DNA from: Amphiura filiformis
Lineage: Eukaryota; Echinodermata; Ophiuroidea; Amphilepidida; Amphiuridae
DNA: 64,000 bases
Assembly (NCBI RefSeq): GCF_039555335.1
Contig: NC_092635.1
Coordinates: 70,158,058-70,222,057, forward strand
Reading direction: 5' to 3'
Every line of letters begins with the position of its first letter. Positions within the stretch are counted from its first letter, which is position 1. Below are positions 1 to 10,275 of the stretch, piece after piece. The translations under genes were made by a program, and so were the position numbers. Under the pieces are notes generated by a model that saw only the letters and a list, made by a program, of their open reading frames with translations, did no database searches and was not told where the DNA came from.

Positions 1-484
1 CCCTCGCATGCCAGGCACTCGGTCGGCAACACTTTGCCACGGGTCTTGGGCTTCGCTGGCCAGTAAACCGTGCCTATATATCACTTAGAGGCGATTAAGG
101 CGTCATCACACCACGTGGGATGCATGCACGAACAGCGCATATATCAAGTAGTATTTTGTAGTATACCGTCCTGTTAGGGTTAAGATATTGAACATGACTT
201 GTTACCTTTAAAGCCACATCTTGAAACAACAGATGTGGAAATGAGAGTATAAACTGACCTGTAGAATCTATACCAGTTGTAGTCCTTCTAATTCATGTCA
301 CATTGGATGGACCAGGGTAAAGTTAGCCCAAGACTATCCATGCCTTCAAGGTGAAATAAACCTGTTCATATTCATGTTACCGTCTGGCCATGGTTTGGCG
401 TGCTGTCTGATCTTTCCCTGGGAAATGAGGTTTTCCAATTTGGGTCTTTAAGGATATTTAATCAGTTCTTCATTCTTCTTGTAG
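1..484. other. Intron sequence left of the first SLC27 exon in view
   Basis: This lies upstream of the acceptor at 483-484. It does not contain the preceding exon: in the complete paralogue that exon ends 1.6 kb before the equivalent acceptor. I see no repeat or other feature. Confidence 0.5.
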
Positions 485-3400
485 GACCTCAGAGGTTATG
501 TTGAAATCATCAAGTGTGATCTTGCGACAGCTGAACCTATACGAGGCAAAGATGGCTGCTGTATATCATTGCCACGAGGTAGGTAATGTTATTTTGTTTT
601 TGTTTAGGAAAAAAAAGTTGTTTGCTTGTCCTCAAATCCGACTGACCGTCTTGGCAGTCTCGACCGTAGAACTTTTTTTTTTTTTTTGGAAAAAGTTTTT
701 TACAATTTTCCGAAAAATGTCATGAATTTTAGTCTGAAAAACTGAAGATATGAAAGAAATGTTGTTAAATACCATTTCCTGCATGATTCCCCCTGTCCAG
801 TCGTACCTGGCTGAGGGTTTCAATATTTCATATCATTCTCAGTCAGTGTCCACACATGTTAAACACTGTTGAACTATTATGCAGCATTTTAAGTTTGCCA
901 GACCTGTACATGTCAAATGAAGTAGAGTTTACCTTGAATTTGTCTTTGGTGGAAATTTTGGTCTTGAAAAAAAAGATAAGAAAAAAAAGCGGAAAACAAA
1001 ATTTTCCCCAACCGACCGACCCAATTTCTGAAAGTGATATATGCACAAGGAAACAATTTTTTTTGGCCTTAGGCTGTGCACAAACATAGGTTTAAAAACT
1101 ACGTTTTAATTGTGTGTAAAATGTCAGGTTTATATTAGTGGTTAAAAATATAGAATAGATAGGAAAGAAAAAAGCAAGGTACACCAACTTGATGTGGGGA
1201 AACAAGTAAAATGCAGACTAGACAGTATGCAGGGGGACAAAAACAGCAAATGTAGGCAGAAGAAGTAGGCAAAGTTCGATAGCCAAATTTTACCAGTTCC
1301 AAGGCCCACAGAAGTAAGTGCTGAACCTGCAAAAACAACAAGGATCAATGGTAATACAAAACTGCACTAGAACAAGTGATGAAAATCACTGTGCATATAA
1401 ACAGACACGCTTAACCAAACATCCAGAGTAGGCACAAAACAGGCAATGTTCGATGGCCAAAAATTGCCAATTCCAGAGCCCACAAAAGTGTCAGGAAAAC
1501 AGTACACTGGAAGTGATGAAAATCACTGTGTACATAGCAGTCAAACACAGAACAGACAAAAAACAACCGACGTTTCGAGCAGATAAACTGCTCTTCTTCA
1601 GGGACAGACAACAAAATATAAAGCAAACAACAAAAACTACATGCTGTAGTTTAAAAACAAATTCAAGTCAAAAATTGAAGGCAAGTTCAAATTGAAATAA
1701 GTAGCAAAAAAGACAGCAAACTCAGAGCAAAATAAGTTGTGTCTTCTCTCACTGAGAGCAATTCACTACAAAGTTAGACTGGGAAACACTATATGTAAAT
1801 AAGCACCACCACAGGACAATAGGGTATTGTCCTAATTGACAGGAAGTGAATGTCAAGTGGGGTCGCAATCAATAGAGGTTGTAGAGAATGAATAGATAGG
1901 ATAAGTGGACTAATGTCACTCAAACTGCAATATTATGAGAAAAGTAATGCATATTAAATAAAGAACAAATAATGTTTATAGACCTACACAATACATGTAT
2001 AGTGAAAAATAAGCCAAAAATTGCTGGATAAAACACAAGTCAATGAAGGTCTCAAATATTAAAGTGTAATATGCATACTGAAAAGAAGGGGAGGGAGAAA
2101 AACAGAGAAAGTAAGAAAGCATGTGGTCCATGCATGATAAAATTTAATTTCAGTGCATGTACGGAAATAGGCCTGCGGATGAAAGTGATAAAGCCAAAAA
2201 TCACTAAAACCAAAGCACAGTGAAATACCGTTGTAAATTGACATGAAATATGCCAAAATAGGTAGTGATACAGGGACTGCTAAAAGCTGGAAAAATATTA
2301 GCAAACAACGAGGCCTACAATAAGAAAGCGAAATGTGAATTGACACATCAAACATATAGGCCTACATGTAGGTCCAGTAATAAATGCTAACAAGATCCAT
2401 AGGCCTAAAGATACACTGGCATGTTAATCTTTAACATTTAAGCCAAGTGGTTGGGTTGTCTGAAGTTTAGAGATCCAGTCTTTCTCAAGTTTCTTTTCGC
2501 ATGAAAGTGTCAGTCTTTGGGGTTTGTCAATACACATGACAGTAATGTGATTTGCAGAATGTCCTGGGAGGTTGAAATGTTTAGCTACTGGTGTATTTCT
2601 GTTAAGACGAGCATCAGCACAATGCTCAGTCAGTCTGGTTTCCAGGCTACGACCAGTCTCTCCCACATACTGCACTTGACAATTAGCACATGTGATAAGG
2701 TAGACCACATTCTCACTCTGACAACTGAGGTGTTTGTGGATGACATGACTTTCACCTGTGGAAGAACTAGTGAAAGACGACCCTTTCTTGGTGTGTGCGA
2801 CTGGTGAGCCACCACCCCATTTAGGTTTAGAGTGGATCTCATGATTACATAAAGTACATGAGCCACATGCAATCGAGCCTCTGGGAGGAGGTTGGGCTGG
2901 AGGTAGGGATGAGCGTACAATCATGTCCTTGATGTTAGCACTTCTCCGATAAGCTACCATGGGTAGGTTGGGAATAGCCTTCTTACATCTATCTGAAGAA
3001 TGCAAGATACGCAAGTGTTTGTGAAGTATCTGAGAAAGTTTGGGAAGCGAAGGATGGTAAGTGATGACCAGTGGAATGCGTTCTGGATTATCAGAGTCTG
3101 GCGTCTTAGGCTCGAGAGCATCAGATCTAGGAATCTCTAGAGCTTTGTTGATTTGTCTGTTGATAACAGAACCAGGATAGCCTCTGGCCTTTAGAAAGCA
3201 TTCAAGTTCAACTTTTCTCTTCTGAAGTGTCTCAGGGGAGGAGCAGATGCGGTTCAACCGAAAGCCAAGCTGCACGGGAGACTTGACTTGGTATGCTTGG
3301 GATGACAGGAAGTCCAGTGAAGAAACTGATGTGAATCAGTGGGTTTAGAGTACAGGTCCGTGTGGAGAGTATCATCTCTGATGGATACCAGTACATCTAG

Positions 3401-6400
3401 GAAGGGTATTTCCTTGGTTGAGGATTCAGAGGTAAACTTGATAGTTGGATGGAATGAATTGCAGAAGTTGACAAAGTGCTGAAGTTCATCAGGTCCATGT
3501 GCTGTCCACAGAAAGAAAATATCATCGATATATCTCATCCACATGAGTGGTTTCTTGGAGATTGAAGAGAGCAGACGTTCTTCAAGACAGCCCATGAAAA
3601 GACAGGCCATAGAGGGCGCCATTTTCGTTCCCATACTGGTCCCAAATATTTGCTTGTAGTTTGTGCTGTCAAATGTGAAATTATTGCAAGTAAGAACAAT
3701 TTCCATGAGGTCACATGAGGTTATAGAATAGATAATTAAAAAAAAACAAAGCTGGAAAAATTGAATGGAAAAAAAAAGGCTGTTCTGGATTTTGAACTTG
3801 ATACCTCCTGCGTATGTAAAAACCAGCGCTCACTACCTTTGAACTGCAAAAGATGACATGATTACAGGAACTGTAAAATCCTATACATGTCATGATTGTG
3901 GGAACGACTCTATAAACCACACTATTTGGTGGGGTGCTTACATAAAATTTAGTTTGCTACAATTTCTATGTGAAATTCAACAACTTCATTGTGGCCAGGT
4001 CTTATGAAGGTTCCACATCTTTTATCTTTGGACAAGTTCAACTGATGTGCTTCCCCAGTAACTCCCGCAGATGAATAGTAAGAACTCAATAGGGTGTGTT
4101 AATGTTATTGCAGTATATCGAACTCTAAAGAACTGACCCTTTTTTTATTAAATAGGTGAAATGGGTCTAATGGTCAACAAGATCGAAGGCGTTTTTACAT
4201 TTGAGGGATACAAAGGTGCCAAAGCAGTCAGCGAGAAGAAGATAATCAGAGACGTCGTCAAGAAAGGAGATCAATTCTACAACACCGGTGATCTGATGAT
4301 GATTGACAACAATGGCTATGTGTATTTCTGTGATAGACTAGGAGATACATTCAGGTATGATATTGTGGATGTAATTCCAGTTATGATATTTTTCCAATAC
4401 TATAGTATGGTTGTGTATGTCATAATTGTGGGCATGTATGGTCTACCGGTTAACGCACAGACCTCATGATTGTGAGATTGTGGGTTCGAGCCCCGTTGTG
4501 GCCATGCATTTTGTACCTTTGAGTAAGGTGCTTTACCTCAATTACTCCTGTCTATCCAAAGGGGTACTAGCAATCTTCAATACTATAGGAAGGTAACATA
4601 CTCACAATGACTGTGGAGGAGGTGTAGCAATCCCACTACAGCAACATTTCATGGTGGGGTCTGGCCCAATTGCCAAAGAAAGAGAGACTCTGTTCACTGT
4701 TTATATATATACAACTTTGCCTCCTTCACATTTATATTTATTTACCTTATGTAGGGGTGTCTATGTTTACACGTTTCACATTTAACCGACCGTAAAATGC
4801 ACTATCCGTTTAGGAAAATCACTAACCGTTTAAACGTAAAAAAAAAAAAAGAGAACCGCTAAACCTACCGTATTGTCTGTAATAAACGCCCCGGAGGTGT
4901 TGCATTTTTCCAAAAGGGGCGTTTTTATTGGAAATGAATTGAAAAAAGTGAAAAAAACTTTAAAATCGGGTTAAATTTCCCGATGGTGCTCCTGTAGAAA
5001 GGAGGGATTTACAAGTACCTAATAATGGCAGCGCCCACAGAACAGCATGGTTAATGATATTTTCATGGTAAATGCAACAAATAAGTGCATCATCAAGCAA
5101 TAATCTGGTGAAATTCTACCATAATTAGGCAATGAAATGGATGGAAGTTTGAGTCGTAGTAGGTTTTGTCCATGCAATTGAACTTAGAGATCGTCAATGA
5201 TTGATGCAAGTTTTAAGCTTACTCAAAGTCAAACGATATGGCATGGAATTTGGAAATGTTTGCATTTTTGTCAATTTTTCGTTGAAAAATTGGAGGGGCA
5301 TTTATCAGAGGGGGAGTGTTTATTACAGACAATACAGTAGGTCCAGTGGTTCTCCAAAGTCACCGAAAACTTTGAATTTTTTTTTTTACATACGTTTACA
5401 CGGTTAACCGACCGGATTGTGGTCCGTTTAAATGGTTAGACAAATAACCGTTAATTTACACCCCTAACCTTATGTCATTCAGCCTTTTCATATGGGTTTG
5501 GGAGACAGTTCCCATATTGTGCATCTTGAATTACTTTATATTTGTGATCATGAAGTACAAGTCATTCAATGCCACTGCACATGGTTTCAGTGTTGCCAAA
5601 ACCTTTTCAGGTACAATTACCGAATAGGGTGCAACTTGCTAGACTTGAGTCCAGTCCTCGTTTACGGAGTTTAGGGTTAGGGTTTAGGGTTGGGGTAGGG
5701 CAGTCTTGTAATAAGACTAGTAGAGTTGCACCCTATTCGGCAATCGCTCCCCTTTTCATAACAAAGCGCAACAAATTGGCTCTCCAGCCAAGGTGAACGA
5801 CTTGCAAGTAGCCTTATATTTAACAATAATAATGAAGCGCCTAATAGCGGATAATTGGGTGGTTTTACCTGAATTTAGAACATAAATCACTCAGTTTGAA
5901 GGAAGCATTATGTGAAGAAGAATGTGAATTATAAAACTTCTGGACTCGGTACTTACTGACCATTTAATAAATGGTCACAAAACCCATAATTTAAAACTTT
6001 AAGACTCAAAACCCATTACAATTCGCCAAAATAAAGTTACAACGCTTGCAGAATTAGGCATGTTGTAGCACAATTGTCTGAGGTGCGACAAGGGATCTTC
6101 AAAGGGGCCTATATCGTTTACATCACTGTATGGTTTGAGCATTAACAGTCAGCTTCAAACTGTAATTGGAGAGTTCACTGATGGAGCTCAGTGTTTAAAG
6201 AGCCGCGTACATCTTTTGGGATCAAGATTTTAGTAGTGGGTTCTTGTCACTCCTAAGCTACTGTGAACCATTGACTGACATAGTCATTTGTCATGTGATT
6301 AAGCAAAATCGGTCGGAAGTCGGAAATATTGACTTTGAGACATAGTCAAACAAAGGAAATAATTTCTTCTCTTTCCTATTGTTTTGGAAACCCTTCAACT

Positions 6401-8067
6401 GCTCATATCTTTGGAACAATTTATCCAATTTCAATGGGGTTTTCTGCAAAATGTAGCTTTGCAAATGCTTAATACATCAAAGTAAAAAATGAAAATTGAA
6501 TATGCCCGACTGATACATCATTTGATTGTTTTATTGCACAGGTGGAAAGGAGAAAATGTGGCTACTACAGAAGTTGCTGAGGAACTCAACAAATTTCCAA
6601 GTGTTCTTGAAAGCAATGTATATGGAGTGCAAATACCTGGTAAGAACCGTAAGATGGAAGCTTAAGACGGGCCCTCAGGCTAAAAGCCATTGAAAATCGC
6701 TTACCCTCGTGAAATGTTGTCACTAAAGAAATTAGCGAGATAGACTCAATGTTGACGTCAACATCAATCCATAGTATTACCTGTTGTGTCATAACAAAGA
6801 GTCACAATTGCGGACCATTGTAACATTAAAATTTGGGAGCACAAGCCCATGAAAATTGATGGGCTTACAAAGATTTTAAACCCAAGGGCCTGAAGGGCCT
6901 TAATAAAATTGTAAGATTTCACTAGCCCCCTTTACCCTTGAAGTTTGACGGTCGGCCTTACCCTGGGTAAAGGTGGTATCTAAGTCAGTTATTTTTTTAA
7001 AAATAAGTGCAAAGGATGGTGTCCCACAACTACACCAAACCATTTGGTGGTCAATCGGGGTGACAAAGTGAAAATTTTAGGGTGTTGCAACCACCCCTCC
7101 TTTTGGTAGATGAGGGCTAATAATGAAAATAGGCTATTCCAGTTGAAATCCACACACCCCTGATGGAAGGCATGATCCTAATCTCCCACACAGGGGGTGT
7201 GAATTTCAAGTGGGGTTACCTGAATGGATGACACCATTAGAAATCTACACTCCCTGTGTGGGAGGTTAAGGTCATGTCTTTGATAGGGGGGTGTATAGAT
7301 TTCAACTGGAATAGCCCAATATTAGTAATTAAACTACACTACATTGACTACAAGATTCCTATTATGGCCGCCTGCACAGGTACACCATCGCCAAGGTACC
7401 TGACCGGTACACACAGAGTAAAACACAGTACCAATGCTGCTACTGCACAGGACCCACCAGCAGTGGTACTAGAGTGGTACTACACTGGTACTCCCCTGTA
7501 CTGCACAGTACCTTGGCAACGACGGTGTACCTGTGCAGGTGGCCCCAATAGGAATCTTGTAGTGTATGTGCAACCATGTCAACATTTTATATATTCTAGG
7601 TATCCTCTTGCATCATTCTTTGATCCTTGGTGTGTTTTTTACCTCGTCAGTTGGAGGCACCATTACCTACTTTGCATGTCAACATTGTCAAGCAAATCCT
7701 TTCAGGAAAGTCAAAATGGTCAAATTTCATGATTATTTGCTCTCTTGTATTTCAAACAGGTCACGATGGTCGTGCAGGAATGGCAGCCATCACACTGAGA
7801 GAGGGCACTAGTCTAGATCCACAACAATTCTACAAACATGTGAAGGAGAACCTACCTCTGTATGCATGCCCAAAATTTATACGTATCATGCCGCAGATGA
7901 CCATTACTGGTACATTCAAGCACAAGAAAACCGACTTAGTCAAGGAAGGGTTTGATCCCACAGTAGTGTCAGACCCATTGTATTTTATGGACGTTGGTAA
8001 GGAGATTTATGTCCCGTTGGACCAGCAGGTGTTCAAGACCGTTGTCATTGGTAAAGCCAAGCTGTGA
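485..8067 (+). CDS. SLC27A2: SLC27 (FATP / very-long-chain acyl-CoA synthetase), upstream paralogue, last four coding exons
   Basis: Members of this family take up long and very-long-chain fatty acids and activate them to acyl-CoA with ATP, at ER or peroxisomal membranes. Coding exons: 485-578, 4156-4354, 6542-6639 and 7760-8067 (stop 8065-8067). All four have AG acceptors, the three internal junctions have GT donors, and they join in one frame to give 232 residues. The second exon carries the family motif [15 protein letters not shown] and the start of [21 protein letters not shown], which continues in the third. The protein ends in GKAKL; AKL fits a type-1 peroxisomal signal. Exon lengths match the downstream paralogue at 17414-27785 exactly, so this is a tandem duplicate. 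The N-terminal half with the AMP-binding motif lies left of the window. A Penelope-like element occupies the first intron seen. A possible AATAAA signal lies at 8496-8501. Family assignment is secure; choice of A2 over A6-type orthology is inference. Confidence 0.93.
579..1148. other. Intron sequence with poly-A/T-rich repeat remnants
   Basis: Poly-T and poly-A runs (about 671-685 and 967-988) sit beside CCGACCGACC-type words at about 1010-1022. The same words occur in the TAA-flanked inverted-repeat elements at 11035-11285 and 13408-13599, so this is probably a decayed relative. No clean terminal repeats are visible. Confidence 0.35.
1254..1548 (-). repeat. Two imperfect direct-repeat units in the Penelope-like tail
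   Basis: GTTCGATAGCCAAATTTTACC at about 1275 and GTTCGATGGCCAAAAATTGCC at about 1449 each lead into a GCCCACA-AAGT block. Each is followed by AAGTGATGAAAATCACTGTG (about 1374 and 1511). The unit spacing is 138-174 bases. This looks like remains of the pseudo-LTR repeats typical of these elements. Confidence 0.6.
1573..1601 (-). ncRNA. Hammerhead-ribozyme-like core in the Penelope-like 3' region
   Basis: On the minus strand, CTGAAGA (1601-1595; fits CUGANGA) is followed by a stem of GAGCAG (1593-1588) with CTGCTC (1582-1577) and a five-base loop. GAAA (1576-1573) and CGTC follow. That order is the hammerhead core: box 1, helix II, GAAA, then a minimal helix III and GUC. Short-helix-III hammerheads are known in the terminal repeats of Penelope-like elements. 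Helix I pairing and activity are unproven here. Confidence 0.5.
2424..3715 (-). pseudogene. Penelope-like RT / GIY-YIG polyprotein, 5'-truncated and frameshifted
   Basis: The first frame (3715-3254) holds RT motifs: [18 protein letters not shown], the catalytic MRYIDDIFF (YIDD) and the IPFLDVLVS block. The second frame (3275-2424) continues with the RT thumb/linker ([15 protein letters not shown]), a Cys cluster (CGSCTLC) and a C-terminal GIY-YIG nuclease domain (VVYLITC...[18 protein letters not shown], about residues 189-270 of that frame). The two frames meet at about 3254-3275. A single-base loss there would account for the break, since coding similarity runs straight across. Without its N-terminus and with the shift it cannot encode an active protein. 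Penelope-like RTs are related to telomerase and prime at nuclease-nicked DNA. Confidence 0.9.
3735..4155. other. Intron between Penelope-like element and SLC27 exon
   Basis: No gene or clear repeat is seen. The tract ends in a T-rich run and the acceptor TAAATAG before the exon at 4156. Confidence 0.5.
4430..4685 (+). repeat. tRNA-derived SINE
   Basis: A tRNA-like head has an A-box-like GGTCTACCGGTTAACGC (about 4439-4455) and B box GGTTCGAGCCC (4483-4493). A CATGATTGTGAGATT anticodon-arm-like stretch lies between them. The body (CCTTTGAGTAAGGTGCTTTACC) resembles the central domain of invertebrate tRNA SINEs and of the SINE at 63213. It is inserted just after an SLC27 exon, in the intron. Confidence 0.75.
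4752..5466. mobile_element. hAT-like non-autonomous element with 8-bp target duplication
   Basis: The ends are TAGGGGTG (4752) and its complement CACCCCTA (to 5466), flanked by the 8-base repeat ACCTTATG at 4744-4751 and 5467-5474. Sub-terminal CCGACCG/TTAACCG words repeat on both arms. There is no transposase. It hosts a second element at 4868-5337. Confidence 0.8.
4868..5337. mobile_element. TA-flanked MITE nested in the hAT-like element
   Basis: Terminal repeats CCGTATTGTCTGTAATAAAC and its near-complement at the right end, with TA at 4866-4867 and 5338-5339. The inner part has GGGGCGTTT/GGGGCATTT arms. No coding capacity. A TA duplication suggests mobilisation by a mariner/Tc1 transposase. 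Confidence 0.75.
5612..5750. mobile_element. Short MITE with CCGAATAGGGTGCAACT ends, copy 1
   Basis: CCGAATAGGGTGCAACTTG at 5620 and its complement near 5740 enclose a TTAGGG-rich loop (about 5667-5700). A sister copy lies at 17899-18035. Exact ends are uncertain because both copies share CAATCGCTCC on the right. Confidence 0.65.
5751..6541. other. SLC27 intron remainder
   Basis: Unique-looking AT-rich intron sequence with no recognisable feature, ending at the acceptor before 6542. Confidence 0.5.
7131..7318. mobile_element. MITE with GGCTATTCCAGTTGAAATC ends
   Basis: GGCTATTCCAGTTGAAATCC at the left is matched by its complement at the right. Inner arms carry ACACCCC and CTCCCACACAGGG words, forming a hairpin. 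Related ends occur near 12133, 12900, 54700 and 58850. Confidence 0.7.
7351..7559. mobile_element. TA-flanked MITE with CAAGATTCCTATT ends
   Basis: CAAGATTCCTATTATGGCC and GGCCCCAATAGGAATCTTG form terminal inverted repeats continuing into GCACAGGTACACC. TA flanks at 7349-7350 and 7560-7561. The interior is rich in GGTAC words. It lies 200 bases before the last SLC27 exon. Confidence 0.8.
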
Positions 8068-8677
8068 AAGTCTTGCATATATGTATCCATCCACCACAAA
8101 CAGGTCGTAAAGTCGGCAAATTGTATTCTGAGTGAAAGTGCAAAATGTGCATAAAGGTTGTATCGAATCCCAAGTCACTTGTTTGTTCATCTTCTCTCCT
8201 TTTTCGTTTCTTCTTTAACTTCCAATAACAAAAAGCAGTGTTCAGTGTTAGGGTTAACCAAAATTCCTGAACATTCCTGAACCTTGTTGACTTGGTAATG
8301 ATTTGTTGTGACCGCCAATTATGACCGTTTGATATTTATTACCAGCAATGTGGAAAAAGAGACATATATAGCACCGAAATAAGGTACCCTTTTGCTGAAG
8401 GAGCAAAGTTCAACAAACCATAACTTTGTTTCTGGATATCATTTGAAGTCAAATGATATATTTTAATGCTTATGATATATATTTTCTAAACACAAAATAA
8501 AACAAAATTAACTGGGCCGACTTTACTTTTACAGTGATGCCAACAATATAGGCCCAAAATTAGGTTATTGAACGAAGAATTTCCCAAACCATTTATTGAT
8601 TGTTAAGGATACGATACATGATTTACCGACAAGTGACTCATTTCGAATGCGATCATGAATTTTGAAGAAAAAAAGTT
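8068..8677. other. SLC27 3' UTR and downstream sequence
   Basis: Sequence after the stop. A candidate polyadenylation signal AATAAA lies at 8496-8501, about 430 bases on. Nothing else is recognised. Confidence 0.45.
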
Positions 8678-8763
8678 TCCACAGGCTTCGTTGGGACTCG
8701 AACCAGCGATTCTAAACTTCCTTCGATTACGCGTCTAGCGCTTTACCACTCGGCCACCGTGGC
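8678..8763 (-). repeat. tRNA-like (Ser-like) pseudogene or SINE head with T-run terminator
   Basis: Minus-strand GCCACGGTGGCCGAGTGGTA is A-box-like. A long variable-arm-like section and B box GGTTCGAGTCCC follow. A six-pair acceptor stem (CCACGG with CCTGTGG) can form, and seven Ts (complement of 8678-8684) follow like a Pol III stop. The T-stem does not pair well, so I do not call it a functional tRNA. Confidence 0.45.
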
Positions 8764-9698
8764 AGTTGAGTGGAGGAGTGTAATGATAAAAGATTAATCT
8801 CATAATGCCATCTTTAGCCTTTTGTTTTCTAAAAAAAGACACGTTTTGTAAAGATAGATTAGCCGTTTCATGCATAAATAGCACGAACGTTTGGGAAAGG
8901 TTTCAAACAAATAATAAAGACACTGATGTGATGATGAAATTGCGTAAGTCGGGAATTATCTGCGTCGCAATGTTTTGTTTTGGTTTTAGGAATTTGACCT
9001 TAAAATTTACAACTTCATGACATTATCATTCAAAATCAACAAACGATATTTCAACACTATATGTCATCATTCTTTCTCTAGAATGTTTTGTACATGTATG
9101 TGAAATAGCTTCAACAATGGTTCGCTGCATAATGGTAAAAATAGCCTTGACCTAAAAAAGGGCGAGAGGTACCACATTTACGGATTCAGGCTAAATTTAA
9201 ATTTGATATAAAACGTTTGTTTTTTGATCGATTACAAAAATTAATTTTTGTCGTATAAAGAAATTGTATCTGGCGTGAATTACACTACAGTTTTTATTCC
9301 TAGGGATCTTTGACTTCTTCAAATAATTTTTTTAATGATAGAGTGAATCCCGTGGCCCTCTATAATTACGCACAAAAGATCGACCCCCCCTTAACTACCT
9401 TGCAAACAAGCAATAGGGACATGTAATATGCATGTATCATTGTAAAGCTTATTATAAGGAGAATTTGCCTGACCAATATCTCAAAAAGTGAAATTGCTGA
9501 CATTACAGCCCATTTGTGGTAGACGGTCACATAATACTGTATAGCGAAAAATTTCCACGGGGTATAATTTTCACACTCGCAAATTATTTATTACATTAAT
9601 TAATGTCAATATAGTTGGAAACGTAAATTAAACACCCACTAAATTGTCCAGAATTGATACAGTCGCCAAAATTTATCCCAGCGAAAACATCTCACATA
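8764..9698. other. Intergenic sequence
   Basis: No exon or clear repeat family is recognised in this AT-rich intergenic DNA. Confidence 0.45.
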
Positions 9699-10275
9699 TG
9701 AGGGGGTATCCAAAAGTTTTTGAAATCACCCAGAAGTGAAAGAGCTATATCGATGAAATTTTGTCAGTGTAATCACTGGTCTTATGTACATTATGGTCCA
9801 AAAATGGTCTCATAAGTATGTTTACTTTCTTTACAGGTGGCGCTTAGATGGGCAGTAGGCGCATAACCTTTTCATGATAAGATCCTCCACTTTCTTGAAT
9901 TTCTTCACTGTGGCCGCATCATCCGTAAGTGATAGGCGTCCACTTCTTGGCTCATCCTTTTTCAAAAAGCAACAGTGCCATATGATGGGCAATCATCACT
10001 GTAGATAGCGTTCATTTCATCATAGATTTTCTGAGCATTGTAGGCCTAACCCTTCAAATGCAGGAACTTAATCACGCTGCGTGCCTCAATTTTCACCATC
10101 TAGCAGGTTATGCGCCTACTGCCCATCTAGCGCCACCTGTAAAGAAAGTAAACATACTTATGTGACCATATTTGGTCCATAATGTACATAAGGACCAGTG
10201 ATTACACTGACAAAATTTCATCGATATAGCTCTTTCACTTCTGGGTGATGTCAAAAACTTTTGGATACCCCCACA
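9699..10275. mobile_element. mariner-derived element with 170-bp inverted arms
   Basis: Arms 9699-9868 and 10106-10275 are near-perfect inverted copies starting TGNGGGGGTATCC, with TA on both sides (9697-9698 and 10276-10277). The 237-base centre carries a broken transposase N-terminus on the minus strand. It is a deletion derivative that kept both ends and only the DNA-binding part. Confidence 0.8.
9869..10099 (-). pseudogene. mariner transposase N-terminal (DNA-binding) remnant
   Basis: From an ATG at 10099 the frame reads MVKIEARSVIKFLHLKG, then a stop, then NAQKIYDEMNAIYSDDCPSY, another stop, and QEVDAYHL-like decay. Another frame restores words resembling the GRPSLTDDAATVKK linker. These match the helix-turn-helix region of mariner-like transposases. 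Stops and shifts make it non-functional, and no DD(D/E) catalytic domain is present. Confidence 0.65.

Larger units (their letters stand above)
1162..3721 (-). mobile_element. Penelope-like retroelement, 5'-truncated, with GIY-YIG endonuclease
   Basis: The element reads right to left, with a reverse-transcriptase C-terminal part at 3254-3715 and a GIY-YIG endonuclease at 2424-3275. A long 3' region at 1162-2423 holds two imperfect direct-repeat units and a hammerhead-like core. The 13-base direct repeat TATAGAATAGATA at 1149-1161 and 3722-3734 is a target-site duplication, so both ends are defined. The RT starts only a short way before its TCNNF motif, so the 5' half is missing, as is common when cDNA synthesis ends early. 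It sits antisense in an SLC27 intron. Confidence 0.88.

Noticed and set aside
8678-8763. Functional tRNA gene on the minus strand
   Set aside because: A and B boxes, an acceptor stem and a T-run are present, but the T-stem does not pair, so a pseudogene or SINE head is more likely.
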